Below, piece by piece: positions 36,139 to 47,799 of a stretch of DNA of 64,000 bases (the stretch's first letter is position 1; each line of letters starts with the position of its first letter). The notes below the pieces were generated by a model, which was given only the letters and a program-made list of their open reading frames with translations, had not been told where the DNA came from and did not search any database. Source of the DNA: Diphasiastrum complanatum (Eukaryota; Streptophyta; Lycopodiopsida; Lycopodiales; Lycopodiaceae); assembly GCA_029204225.1 (NCBI GenBank), contig CM055106.1:24420921-24484920 (forward strand), written 5' to 3'. The translations under genes and the position numbers were made by a program.

Positions 36139-36450
36139 TTGAAGCCTACACCAGAGCAAAAGTGCACAACATTAGAGTGCAAGGGATACCATACACACAT
36201 GATGACATGGCGGAAGCTAGTTATGGCGGAAGCTAAGCAATTCCTTGATACCACATTAGGTCACAGGATAGATGGATTAGATGCGACATGGAGGACTACA
36301 AGGAATACAACCATCTTGATCATCCGTTTTACTTCTCTGGAGATTCGTAGGGAGGCTTTGGGTTGTGGAGCCAAGTTATGCGGCACCACTATCTATATGG
36401 ACGATGATCTCACATATATTCAATTCGAGGAAAGACGTAAAGCCTTTTAG
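36139..36450 (+). pseudogene. Possible LINE ORF1 fragment
   Basis: A frame of about 100 codons ends with ILIIRFTSLEIRREALGCGA, then GTTIYMDDDLTYIQFEERRK. LINE ORF1 RNA-recognition-like domains often close with a similar 'V.F.S...R......L.G..I.I..DLT..Q...R' pattern. The match is by pattern only. Confidence 0.4.
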
Positions 36451-36869
36451 GAGGCCTAAGAGTCTCGCAGATAGGTCATATATCGAGACGGACGGGTGCG
36501 TTTCCTTGCTAGCGCTCCTAGCAATTCCCAGTGCTAGGGACTTGGGGTCCTCGAGTTTGGGAGTACCCCGAGGCCCCATCCACACCATCTCTAGATTGGA
36601 GTATGGAACTATGATAGTGTACACTCATCTTCCACAGCAGGGGACCTGATTGAGTTTATTACTGGACATGATTTCCTGGTATTTGTGGAGACTCATGAGA
36701 GTCAGGAGCGAGGGCAACCCACCTTCCCAGGATAAATGAGATTCTGTGCATAGATCTGAGACTAGATCAACTAGTGTCATGGATCCGGAGGAGTAGCATG
36801 CCTATACAAAGAGTCTCTTCATCCGATCATCAAGTTCATCTGACATGACGAGCATGGACACTATGATTG

Positions 36870-37400
36870 GATCCACATTGTTGGATAGGGGATTGGTTTG
36901 GACAGGGACATCTTTATTGCGGTAGACTACTTTCCTCTAGAGTCTTCGTCTTTTTCTGAGGGCATTGGTTCACCCTACCTCGATCTCTCATTGGACATTG
37001 TCAAATGTAGAGTGGGGGGATTTTAATGCCAGGACATCATCGCAACAGTTAGAGTTTTATGACACTACCGACTAGCTCCGTGTTCATGGCATTGATAGTG
37101 ATGAGATGGGAGTTACCAGGATTTCCGAGGACAATTTGGGACCTATTACCCCATATGGTGAGTATTTACTACAGTCTAGAGAGGCCCATGAGTTAGCCAT
37201 TTATAATGGCCTAACTAGTTGGCCAGATTCAGGCAGATATACTTGTCACCCTCATAGTGGCAGACATAGTGTCATTGATTATCTCATGGGGTGGTCACCA
37301 TCCTCCATACCTCTCATCTCTAAGTTTCATATCTCTCCCACCACCCTCTTTGATCACTCTTTCCTCTCTTTCGCTATTGGTCGCCTCCCACCCCCCTAGT
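36870..37400 (+). pseudogene. LINE endonuclease domain
   Basis: WGDFNAR at about 37011-37032 is the catalytic GDFNA box. Downstream are EYLLQSREAHELAIYNGLTS, WPDSGRYTC, SVIDYLMG and LFDHSFLS, matching the endonuclease blocks (L.I.NG, TC, S.IDY and the final SDH, here FDH). The two halves lie in different frames. Confidence 0.75.
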
Positions 37401-37779
37401 CATCCCTACGCCCCATGATCACTCATGCACCTAGATACACATTCAATCCTATATACATGCTAGTCTACCAGGAGTCTCTGGCCTCCTTACTCCACTCCTT
37501 TCCCCATGACAACACAGTTGAGACACAAGCTGATTTCCTTACCACGTCTCTTCATATGACTACCTCAGCCTTTCCTTCCAAGCCCCATAAAGGCAAGTCC
37601 ACACATCCTTTACCTCCCATGGTATAATGCGGAATGTTGATCTCTTCATCACCAGGTCACCCACGCACATACTCATGCTTCCCACCTTCTCCATTCCTCC
37701 ATACGTTCTTACCATCATACACTCCACCGTAAAAAGCGTGCCTATGATGACTCTGAAGGAAAATGTCTTGTTGACCTTC

Positions 37780-38954
37780 TCTTCAGTTCTTCCTTGGGCA
37801 CTTTTTGGCGTGAGTTTATCCCTCGTGCTCCACCACCTCTCTTGGATGACCTCCGCATATGGTCCAACTATGCCACCAGCTTATATACTACACCCACCGA
37901 CTCACCCATCTCTATCTCTCCTCGACCTTCCAAGTTTACCTTCTTCACCTTTGACATGGTTCTTGCGGTCATCAAGAGAATGAAGTCTCATAAGGAAGAG
38001 ATATTGAAAACCTTGAATCTGAGCTCCTAACCCATGTTGCCAATCTCCTTGCTCCCACATTAGCCACTCTCCTCAATTTCGTAGTTGTCTATGGTTTCCC
38101 TTCATCCTGGTGCACAAACATCATCCACGCTATCCATAAAAATGGTGATCCCATGATTCCTGGTAACTACCACGCCATCATGATTGCGCATGTTCTCACA
38201 ACTATATGGTACCATACTTCAGTTTGCAGTGAGTTCAGAGGTAGAATCCAAGAGATTACATGCATTGGGATAGGCAGAGTTCCGATCTCATTACTCTACC
38301 GCTAATAATATCTTCACACTTCGAGCTTTGACTGAGGAAGCTAAGCACAGAAAAGAGAAAGTTTACTGTTGTTTTGTGGACTTCAAGAAAGCCTTTGATT
38401 CTGTACCACGCTCCCTGCTCATTCAGAGACTTCGTGCCCTTGGCTTCTACATCGATATTATTATGGCAATGATGGCTCTTTATGAGAGGGTTTTGGGATG
38501 TTTCCAACATGGTAGTGACATTTTTGAGCACATATGGAGCACTATTGGGGTGAAGCAAGGTTGTTCCCTTTCACCAGTTCTTTTTGGATTATACATTGAT
38601 GAGCTAGAGAGAGTCATCTCACAGTGTGGCAAATCTGGTTGCAGACTTGGCGATATTCTAATTGCCATTCTCCTTTATGTTGATGATGTGGTACTAGTAT
38701 CTCCGACCAGAGAGGAATTACAGATGCAGTTGGATTGCTTACAAGGCTTTTGTACCAGATGGGGACCAGGTTATGGTCTTCAACACTTCTCGAGCTTTCA
38801 TGCAATGTCAGGAGCTCTTCTTACACTTCTTTGGGGATACTTTTTTTTGGTCCTACCTTCAGCATGTGGCAGGCAGCTACCATTTGACTTAAAAAGGGGC
38901 CTGCCTCCCTTGTTCAGTTATAGCAGTTTAGCTTCAAAAAGTCCATGCTCTTAG
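37780..38954 (+). pseudogene. LINE reverse transcriptase
   Basis: LGTFWREFIPRAPPPLLDDL starts the pre-polymerase region. After frameshifted sequence comes FTLRALTEEAKHRKEKVYCC, then FVDFKKAFDSVPRSLLIQRL (motif A). GVKQGCSLSPVLFGLYIDEL is motif B, and LLYVDDVVLVS is motif C, with Val before the catalytic Asp pair. LQGFCTRWG follows. The stretch 38328-38954 is one open frame of 208 codons, although its last part (after about 38770) has shifted out of the family's frame. Confidence 0.9.
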
Positions 38955-39410
38955 TAAGTGTAGACTTTTTGATACTATTTTCACCCCCATAGCCTTGTAT
39001 GTGGTAGAGACATGGTAACCGGTCCTCCCTCATTACACTGGGCTAGTATCTCACGACTACAGACCACCATGTTAGCCCGTATGATTTGGAAGAAGCCCTC
39101 TATTCCACACGAGATCCTCCTTGTAGAGTTTTTCATTTCACCTATTTAGATAGATGCAGCTTTCTAGCTTATTGCGTACATTCAGAGAGTTCAGGCTCTT
39201 CCAAATGCAGATGGGAGATATACATAGATAGCACTTGCTTCCTCATATTACCTTCATGATCAGGGATACAAGATGTCGTGGTTCTCTTAGACATCCCACT
39301 TCCTTCTTGAGTCATTTGGTGTCTCCATTATAGGGCTCCCCTCAGGTACTTATCAGTATATCAAGCGTGTCAAGCTAAAGAAATTCCATTTTAATATCTT
39401 GTAGAAAATA

Positions 39411-41392
39411 ATGCTTCTTGGTACAAATATTCTTAGAATATCCAAATATTCTAAAATACCACAATTCAGTCATCTAAAATCTCTAGGAGATCCACCAAGT
39501 CTTAGACAAATATAACTCAATCCAGAGTACTGCAGTTACTCTAACGAGTTAATAGCCCCATTTCTAGCACCATATGCAAGAAATCAGCAACTATCTGTAT
39601 CTTAATAGATTTATCTGTCTCCTATAAATCTAGAGATATAGACTGAACTTTGTACACAAGCACATATAGACTACAATCAGTTAGTAGAATACAATCCACT
39701 AAGGTAAGCATAAGTAAACAATTACCTAATGAAAATGCCTGTGAGATCCATACAATCTCAAGCTGAATATCCATTCAAATATTATTCTGGGATTCATTAT
39801 GATTCGTTATCCAATCGAGCTCTCTGGGATACAACCACTAATGAGCTGAGTCTATTCCTTAACTAAGGAATATTCTATCCCAAGAATATTCCTTCAAACC
39901 GATGATTAACCAAATTATGAGTTCCAAATTCTACAATCAACCAAGTAATTTAAAGACCATTACAACATTCATCTTTAACAACATAAACTTTATACAATCC
40001 CCTAGAACAACATCTAGAGATTACAAAGTTCTGCTGAATTCCAAAAATTTAGTTTACCATTCTTGGAACCATTAGGATCCGTTATCCAATTCTGCTCTCA
40101 GGGATACTATCACTAATGAATCAAGTCTATTCCTCAACTGAGAAATACTCACCCAAGAATTCCATATATCCTATGCACACAATTCCCTGATGAATCCAAA
40201 TGACTCATAAATTATGTGTCTTACAAGCAATACACACAAAACAAATAGTTTCCAATGAATTCTCTTCACACTGTCTGTTTTAACGATTAACTTCCATAGG
40301 AGTAGATCAACTACTCAAGTTAATTGCCTATTCAGAAATCTTAAATGTCTAGGTGCAACTCTTAATTGTACACGTACAACACCACATTTAGATCCATATC
40401 CAAATCACATTTAAGTTAACCCATAGATCTATTTAAACAGATCTGTTAAGTCTGCAAGTAATTGTTATACACAATACTTGATCATATGTCTATGTTCAAC
40501 GACTAGGTTAAGTGCACCAGATAACCTTAGTAACCAAGAATGCATAGTGGATCCAAACAAGATAAATCGTGCACGTATGAGAATAATCTCACTATGACCC
40601 AGTACATAAACACATATGTCATTATTTAGCAGATTCCTCCAAAATTCGCATATCTTACTCACGTATCACCAAGAATCTTGTAACTGAGCTACTTAAGATT
40701 CTATTTCTCGAGTAAATAACATATCTGAAAAATCTCTCACGAGTTTCCCAACCATCGGTTTTGGAAGACAAAAGTTCAATAGCTGATCCATGAGCCTGAG
40801 CAACAGTCCAAGAATGGTTTCACAAGGATTCTACTGCATATTCATTTAGATTGCTCCAAAAAATTATGATTCACTAACATTTAGCATCTTTACAATTGTT
40901 TCTACCAAGAGCTGTTTAAATCCAAACATATGCAGTTCTACAACCGCTTACTACTTGCTTTCTGTTGCAATTTAGCAAAACTAAATAACATCATATTTTA
41001 ATTTCTGTCCATCAATATGCATGCTAACAGGAGGATAAAAAAAGCTTCCAATCCTCACATGCAACTGCTAGAATCCAATATTATTACTTTCAGTTCATTC
41101 TACAAGACAAATTGACTCAAAATCAATCCGTCAATGAATAAAAGGTTACACAACCAGATTCCAGACAATTGGAACTCATGCATATTATTCAGCCAAGCAG
41201 AATTGCTATAAAGCAAGCAGCCAATATCCAGCAAAGCAGATCCATAAGAGTAATTGGAAGATTTCTCAAGAAACATGGAATTACTAATAAATTTAAACAA
41301 GCACTCCCACCAGGACATAAATCCAAGTGCTCACAACTTCCAATTCGGTGTAGAGCTTGTCTTCATCCCATCCAAGGCCGCATCTTAGCTGG
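39411..41392. other. AT-rich stretch without a gene
   Basis: No domain is seen on either strand. A block of about 100 bp at 39790-39895 recurs in diverged form at about 40065-40165 (CGTTATCCAAT...GCTCT..GGGATAC...CACTAATGA). The right edge is a minus-strand primer-binding site, so this may be the leader of a minus-strand element. Confidence 0.4.
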
Positions 41393-41404
41393 GCTCTGAT
41401 ACCA
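41393..41404 (-). promoter_or_regulatory. Met-tRNA primer-binding site
   Basis: GCTCTGATACCA is an exact complement of TGGTATCAGAGC. A minus-strand sequence ending TTTACA lies two bases away. The LTR that should adjoin it on the right is cut off at about 41430 by the Copia family-C fragment. Confidence 0.65.
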
Positions 41405-41429
41405 ATGTAAAGACCACTAGAAACCCCTA

Positions 41430-41776
41430 AGATGAAGATAGGAAAACTGGACAAAGGACTCTTTGAGAGACAAAGGAGCAGTCTCGGGATCGTAAAGCTA
41501 TCATGCTTTGAGAGGGAGCTGAAGAAACTAAACGTTTCTAACTACAAAGCCTTGCTAGCTTTCAACCCTCAGCCTGACGAAGATGTTCGTGAACACGAAA
41601 GTCAGGAGACACGAAACACGAAAAGTTTCGCGAATGCGAAAGTCAAAGGAAACGCAGATGAACAGTTCGCGAACATGAAAGTCAAAGCAGACGAAGACGA
41701 ACGGGTCACAAACACGAAAGATTCACGAACGAGCATCTTTTGCGGTCTGGCACGAGAATCTTTTGCGGTCCAGTAG
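41430..41776 (+). pseudogene. Copia family C, C-terminal tail
   Basis: The plus-strand frame starts GKLDKGLFERQRSSLGIVKL, the last part of RNase H as at 53060-53100. It continues into FERELKKLNVS and an acidic/basic tail with repeated NAKVKGNADEQF, NMKVKADEDERV and NTKDS, ending at 41776. The same tail is found in the minus-strand copies at 52.8-53.0 and 57.9-58.2 kb. Everything upstream of the RNase H end is missing. Confidence 0.85.
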
Positions 41777-41894
41777 AGAGAACGCAAACGACCAAAACGA
41801 AACCAACGACAGAAACGAAACCTTCTCCTGCCCTCCATGCTCCAAAGAGTACCAGCGAGATCATGCAAGTACCCAGAAGTACAGATATCTGATT

Positions 41895-42562
41895 TGATGG
41901 CATGACGTCAACAAATACATTTAAGGTCGTGGCTAATCTGCCACTCTTGTAATTCCTTTATTAGTTGTAGATGCTTAATCACTCTAATCTCAGATTTACA
42001 TAGAGCGACTATACTTACTGGATGATACTTGACATGTAAAAAAACAAAATACACATATAGTGTAATGTTGTAGTATGATGCAAGTAAGCAATCAAGACGA
42101 AAATACAGAAAACAAGTTCGCCTGCGTGCGAGACGAGTTCTGTGATCAGGATCCGTAGAGATCCACTGTCCGCTAGTAAAGCGAGACGATTACTCGTGAG
42201 AGAACTGTGTTTTTCTCACGCCAACGCACTGCGTGGATTAGCATGCAGTGCTTGAAGAAATCAGAGAAAGATCAATATAGATGATTCTCTTGTTGTGTCT
42301 GATCTCGAATGCAAATGCGTCTGCTGTGTATTTGTGTGTCTAAGTTTCCTTGTTCATTTGAATTCCGCACCTTGGTTGAAACTATGTTGAATGCTGCAAT
42401 AATTTTATAAACGTAGATCAGCAGTGCCTGACTACACTCTGGAGGATTGTAGGAGTGATTCAGCTAGCAGTGTCCAGCGATCGCATCTGAACTCCATCCG
42501 AGGGCAAGAGAGTCGTGGTTCCTTCGCGAAAGCTTCTTGACTACGAAATCCCATTCTCATCA
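41895..42562 (+). mobile_element. Copia family C LTR (3'), plus orientation
   Basis: A 668-bp segment begins TGATGGCATGACGTCA and ends CATTCTCATCA. It matches the inverted copies at 51990-52677 and 57223-57894 throughout, at visibly lower identity than those share with each other. It follows the family-C coding tail, so it is a 3' LTR. Confidence 0.85.
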
Positions 42563-42795
42563 ATAGGTATTTCTCATGCAAAAATCAATCACACACTAGG
42601 AATGAAGAGCAACAAGGAAATAAACAAACTGTACAGAGAGTGAGAACTGTATAGCACTTGTTGAACAAAACTTGCATTCATCAACATTGATAATTTACCT
42701 TGATAGTTGCAATATGTCATTTGTTTTGTAGAGTAATGTGACTTACTCTGACATGCCCTTGTCAAAACAAGACAGGTCGAGATTAGTGCAAGGGC
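42563..42795. other. No gene seen
   Basis: Spacer between the Copia LTR and the minisatellite; the left border of the candidate transposon would be expected here or inside the LTR. Confidence 0.3.
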
Positions 42796-43290
42796 TTTGG
42801 TTGAGATCTCACTGGAGTGCTCCGGTTGAGAGCTGACGCGAATGCTCCGGTTGAGAGCTGACACGAAAGCTTCGGTCGAGATTGACGCGAACGCTTAGGT
42901 CGAGATCTGACGCGAACGCTTCGGTTGAGATCTGACGCAATGCTTTGGTCAAGATCTGACGCGACGCTTCGGTCGAGATTTGAAGAATCCCTTCGGTCGA
43001 GAATTTAGCGAGCGCTTCGGTCGAGATTTCAGTGAGCTCTCCGGTTGAGATTTCAACGAGGCCTTCGGTTGAGATTTAAGTGAGGCCTTCGGTTGAGATT
43101 TAGGCTGTGCCTCCGGTTGAGATTTAAGCGAGGCCTTCGGTTGAGATTTAAGTTGCGCCTCCGGTTGAGATTTGACAAAGGACTCCGGGTGAGATTTCAA
43201 AGACAAAGGACTCGGGTGAGATTTCAAAGGCCTGTGGTTGAGATTTCAACGTACGCGTTAGTTTCTTTTCCCAGCCGGTCGAGATTTTGT
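42796..43290. repeat. 24-bp minisatellite, about 20 copies
   Basis: The core CGGTTGAGATTTAAGYGAGGCCTT, with variants, recurs about every 24 bp; GGTYGAGAT can be counted about 20 times. The central copies (43040-43180) are the most alike and the outer ones more diverged. Because 24 is divisible by three, both strands stay open in low-complexity frames (KSQPKASL-type on the minus strand, Arg/Leu-rich on the plus strand), which I do not regard as genes. It lies about 1 kb upstream of the DDE-like gene. Confidence 0.95.
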
Positions 43291-44019
43291 GAACGCGCAG
43301 TCGAGTTGTTCTCTTCCAGACTCAGTGGAGGTTGGAGAGTGAAGGCGAGGTTGAAGGAGGGCTGATGAGGTGTACGAGGATTGGAGTGATTTTTCGAGGA
43401 TGGAGCGGATGGAGGAACTAAGCGAGTAGGAGACTGAGGAAACTGTTGATCAAAACTGCATGTTCACCTCATTGCTACGGTCATTTGGCTTTATCAGGGT
43501 AGACGTTGTGGGATGGTCTGCGCCGTAATAGTAAATGGTGTTTAACTGCAGTGCATGGTGATTTATTTAACTTCAGGATTCAGTCATGTTCTTCAAGGTT
43601 CTTCCGCAGGCTTGGAAGTAATTCCAACGTGATTGTCAGAACAACCTCAGCTCCATGCGCAGTAACCACGTGAAGTACTGAAAAGAGAAAAGTAGCGAGC
43701 AATCGACTGCAGAACTGGAGGTATACTCGGAAACCGTCGTGCTGTACTGCTTCATGGATCTTTCATGGAGGACAGAACTGCGTAATTACTCCATGCGGCT
43801 TAGAAAAGACTTGGCAATCATGCAAGACTGTTGAGATTATACAGGGAAGTCGGACAGGGCTGACTTTTTTATGCTAGTTGATATCTACACACCTCAGCGA
43901 AGGACAGAAGAGCCGTTTGGAGGGTGTGTAGATTTTGTAGTTTCTTGGTTCTGTCATCAGGTTGTCTTGTATACTTGAGGTTTGTTGGGTTCGTTATTGT
44001 CTTGAAACTTTTCAAGAAA
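43291..44019. other. 5' flank of the DDE-like gene
   Basis: No coding region is recognised. A plus-strand frame from 43924 leads into the possible first exon. Confidence 0.4.
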
Positions 44020-44181
44020 ATGTCAGAACCTGAGTTGTTTTGGATTTTCGATGGAAAACAGATTCAGGGAGAATGCTTGTTCAAGAACACTGTTGCAGCA
44101 AATATGGATTTAGGAAGTGCACAGTTCAAGCATCAACGTGTGCCAAATGTTGACAGATTCTACACTCTACAATCTGTTTAA
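44020..44181 (+). CDS. Possible first exon of the DDE-like gene
   Basis: An ATG at about 44020 opens a 53-codon frame (MSEPELFWIFDGKQIQGECL, ...NMDLGSAQFKHQRVPNVD) ending in TAA. The next exon starts at 44283 in a phase needing one base from upstream. GT dinucleotides in suitable phase exist (for example in QRV), but none is a strong donor. It may be the true N-terminus or an unrelated short frame. Confidence 0.35.
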   Translation: MSEPELFWIFDGKQIQGECLFKNTVAANMDLGSAQFKHQRVPNVDRFYTLQSV

Positions 44182-44282
44182 CTGGTTCTTTACTTCGATT
44201 ACTTGTTACAGCCTTACACTTGTGTTCTGCCTATTAGCAGAGACTGCGGACCTTTCATGATCATTATCTTGCTTGTTTTAAG

Positions 44283-46032
44283 GTGGCACAATATTGACTT
44301 GCAAATCCACTAAGCGTATCATGATGAACAATAGGATTTCAAATGTAAAGTGTAAAATAGCTGAGTCTTTGATGGTGGACATTCAAATTTTTTTAGATAA
44401 GACTATAGTTCAAGGTGCTTGTGATTTTGCAGGTATTAGCAGGGAAGCATATGCAACAGTATTTAAACTAATTAGAGAAGCTTTTAAGCAAGTTCAAATT
44501 AGAAAAGTCCCAATTCCTAGGACATATCACTTGAAGAAAGAGAGGGATACATTAAACATAGGTATGCATAAGATCACTGGAACTCCATTTCATATTGAGG
44601 AGGTGTATGAAACTGATGGAAGATCGATATTCTATAATTCATCAAACAATTTATTTGTTGATCTAGATTACTTGCTGAGATACATCGTCACATTCTATGA
44701 CATAATCTATGAAAAGGTGAATGGCAAAATAATCATAGTACTTAAGTTAGATGAGTCAGAAATTGTGAAAGGGCAGAAGATGGAAAGGGTTAGTATAACT
44801 CTCATGAATGGTGCTCTATCACAAACAGAGAACCAAGAAGATTTCAGATTCAGTGTCCAGTCAGAAAATGATATATGGTGGTTGGTAGCGTTTCAGGTAA
44901 CTAGCCTCATTATTACATTACATTCATTGAATAGCATTAATACATTGTAAACTAAGTCTGATTAATTCTTTGGACAGGTGCTGAAAGAGGATCATGATAT
45001 ATTATCATGGATATTCTCAAAGACATCTTATCCTAGGATCATCAAGGACCATATGGATGGAGGACTTCTCAATGTTCCAGGAGTTGGAGACTTCAATGTT
45101 GAATGGCACTTAGCAGGTGATTTGAAAACATTGAAATGTATGTATAATGTCTCTCACGGTGCTACATCAAAAAACCTTTGTTTGTACTGCATGAAAATGG
45201 CAAAAGATGTAACTAGGAGTACAAGAATTACTAGAGAATATGCAGATCCAAACAAGAAGCCTGTGTTGCCTATCCCCTTAAAAAATGTGCATGTTTGCAC
45301 TCTTCATGCAGAAGTTAGATTAATAGAAAAGATCATTTATCTTCATATAGTTTTTGCTTGGAATACTAAGCCAGCATCATTAGCAAAGGAAGCTATCTCT
45401 CGATTAGAAGATGTTTTATCAAAAGCAGAACTCCATAAAGGACATGTCAAAATTCAAAAAGATGAAAAGCTTTCAGGAAAGAATGGGAACATGCCAACTA
45501 AGCCAAGCATAGGAGGAACAAAAGCACGTCATTTCCTATCAAATCATACTGGTAAGGCTTCTAATATTCAACACTTAGTCTGGACAGATATTATTGCTGC
45601 CACTCAGGACTTCGAGAAAGACGACAAAACTAGAGTACTAAAAGTTGATGTGTGGAAAAATCTTGATAGTATGATTGCTATTTTAAGAGAAGAAAAATAC
45701 TCTGATATTGATAAGAAAGCTGTCCAAAGGACTTGTGTCGAGTTTGTTAATACAGTATCAAAAGCATGGGGAGAAGATCACATCACTCATTACATGGTTA
45801 GTATAAAATTTTCAAAATGCTTTCAAATTTTCATATATATTTAGATCCAAACATAAGACTAACATTATGATTGTGACATATGCAGCACATACTAAGAGAT
45901 CATACAACATTTTTTGCAAATACATATGGAAGCTTGATTGTATGGTCATCACAAGGGATGGAGAAGTCACACTGGCAAGCACGAGCAGCATTTCATCGAA
46001 ATACACAACATGGAAGAACCAATGAAAAATGA
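44283..46032 (+). CDS. Spliced DDE-type transposase-like gene, family unassigned
   Basis: Three exons join in phase 0: 44283-44896 (acceptor TTTTAAG), 44978-45796 and 45886-46032. The introns are 81 and 89 bp, with CAG|GTAACT...GGACAG and ATG|GTTAGT...TGCAG. The product is about 526 residues with no internal stop. Exon 1 has FAGISREAYATVFKLIREAF and then IIIVLKLDESEIVKGQKMER, a candidate first Asp after a beta strand. Exon 2 has WHLAGDLKTLKCM (candidate second Asp), NLCLYCMKM (Cys-x2-Cys) and VHVCTLHAEVRLIEK. Exon 3 has HILRDHTTFF and WSSQGMEKSHWQARAAFH (candidate Glu, helical context). D, D with inserted Cys/His, then a late Glu is the layout of RNase-H-fold transposases with a zinc insertion, broadly like RAG1/Transib and an animal and algal family with QQG.E near the C-terminus. 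The function is inferred. Confidence 0.6.
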
Positions 46033-46292
46033 AACTACATTTGTCAATTGTTTCAGTGGTTCTACCATATAGTTCAGATTTGACATATAACAAAGTCCAC
46101 ACAATACAACAAGTTTAGAAAAGCATGCAAGTTCATATAGGAAGAGAAAGTTAGATGATTGCTGAGTAGAAGATCATCATTGTCATCAAATCATGACATG
46201 TTCAGAATTGCTTTGCAAATTCATTGAACAAGAGAGGAGAAATACTCAATGTAAATATATTGATTATATTATATTAAAATACAAAGTGTCAA

Positions 46293-47760
46293 CTATTCAT
46301 CATCAGATCTTGTGTCAGATTCTATGGCAGTATTGTCATGAAGAAATTCTCTACTAGCGTATGCATCTAATAGATGTGCATTATTCTTATTTCCACTAAG
46401 CTCAATATAAGTGGAATACAATGAATAATGAGAGCTCCTTAAAGGAAAATTCCCATCAATAAAGCCTAAAATGTTCAAAACATAAGACAAAAATGACCTT
46501 ATTTGTCTTAACAAATTTATGTCCTCCTAGGTAAAATGATAAAGCTTTAACTGCCATTATAAGACTCTCCCCGACTGGGCTCAGTTTGGAACGAGCAATA
46601 CAGATCTCATTCTTCAGGAAATGCCTAAAATAGTGGCCCAGTCCACCGTCCCTCTGGAACGAGGATGCATGTTGTCTGAAACCACCTCATCTCGCAGCAA
46701 AATCATCTATTATGAGAGCATCCTGCAATAGGAAATATGTTAGCAAAAACACATTCAGTGATTAAAAACATTCTAATGCAAGGAAGTTTGAACACTTACA
46801 CATTCTTCATCATCCGCAGCAACCAGGATGATCAATATAATGATCACGTACTGAAGTGGAATCATCAGTGAAATGCATTACTGATGGACGAGGGAAGCCC
46901 ATCTGGGATTGAAATGTCTTGAATTCTTCACCGGATGGTCTGCCTTGCCCATCCTCAGCTATATTTGATAAAGTCTTAATCAGGCCTTTTTCACTGGTCA
47001 TAAGTCCCTCCTCATCATCAAAATCAATACAAGCAACAAGGCCATCTGTTTCAAAATTTACAAAGTCGGAGAATTCGAAAATTGTTCCGGATAATAAACA
47101 TAGAACTTCGTCTTCACGATAGTCAAAAAATTTACATAAATCAACAGCAGTAAAATATACATCGTCATTAATATAATATACAGACAAATTGAAAAGACAT
47201 TTCGACTCCTCTATAGGGTTGGATTCATCATCAGATGTATTTTGGCCAATAAAAGAATCCCGGAGAGCATCAATATTTACATCAATAAAATCACTTTCCT
47301 TATCAGGAGTGTCGATAAGAAAGTGACTAATATCCTTAATAGTTGACTGAACAGAGGATGATGCAAAAGGAGGGTCAGCAACAGAAACTTCCTCATCATC
47401 TGGGATCTGAACTAATAGAAAAAGTACGAAACCACTCTAATATTCAACCAATCGACATTTCTTGTTGCAATACGGACACATTGGACTGCTTTTGAAAAGT
47501 CAAACAATTTGGTGAACATTCTATCCAGTCTATGTCTGAAAGCTGGGAAGAAATGAACAAGATCAGTATAATGCATGTACTGGAGTGGACTTATGAAGAA
47601 AATAGGCTTACTAAGTATATATTTGAATCTAACATAATGTTTATAAAATATGTCAAAATTTGGTTGTGCAATCCTGAAAACATGTAGATATGGCATGAAT
47701 AGGCTATGGAAGTAGTCTAGGTTTTTAGTAATCCCAAATTCACTAGGAAATGAATTCAAG
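46293..47760 (-). CDS. Candidate multi-exon gene encoding an acidic protein, unknown function
   Basis: Minus strand, opposite to the DDE-like gene and ending about 260 bp from it. A frame at 47412-47759 (MNSFPSEFGITKNLDYFHSL) stops just before an acceptor (TTTTTCTATTAG). From 47411 a new frame is open for 200 codons to 46810: QIPDDEEVSVADPPFASSSV, then VDLCKFFDYREDEVLC and FDDEEGLMTSEKGL, rich in Asp/Glu. A second block (46722 leftward) starts after ATTGCAG with DALIIDDFAA and continues GGFRQHASSFQRDGGLGHYF and RSKLSPVGESLIMAVKALSF. A last block (46514-46293) has GFIDGNFPLRSSHYSLYSTY and ends ESDTRSDDE. A TGA and frame changes lie between blocks, so it may be decayed or have further introns. 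No known domain is recognised. Confidence 0.4.
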
Positions 47761-47799
47761 CCTGAATCTTGTGAGGATCATGAGGAAGAGGCCATGGCA

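Larger units (their letters stand above)
36110..39410 (+). mobile_element. LINE (non-LTR retrotransposon), decayed
   Basis: Plus-strand order is: a possible ORF1 RNA-binding segment (36139-36450), an apurinic-type endonuclease (about 36870-37400), reverse transcriptase (about 37780-38780), and a C-terminal part to about 39400 with DAAF and IQRVQALPNADGRYT. No LTRs or primer-binding site occur at the edges. Many stops and frameshifts show that it is inactive. The 3' end passes into AT-rich sequence without an obvious poly-A. Confidence 0.75.

Noticed and set aside
42796-43290. CRISPR array
   Set aside because: The units are contiguous with no unique spacers, no cas genes are present, and the DNA is eukaryotic.
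42949-43365. Repetitive frames on both strands (KSQPKASL-type and Arg/Leu-rich) as protein genes
   Set aside because: They are translations of a 24-bp minisatellite whose period is divisible by three; there is no start context, splice signal or conserved domain.
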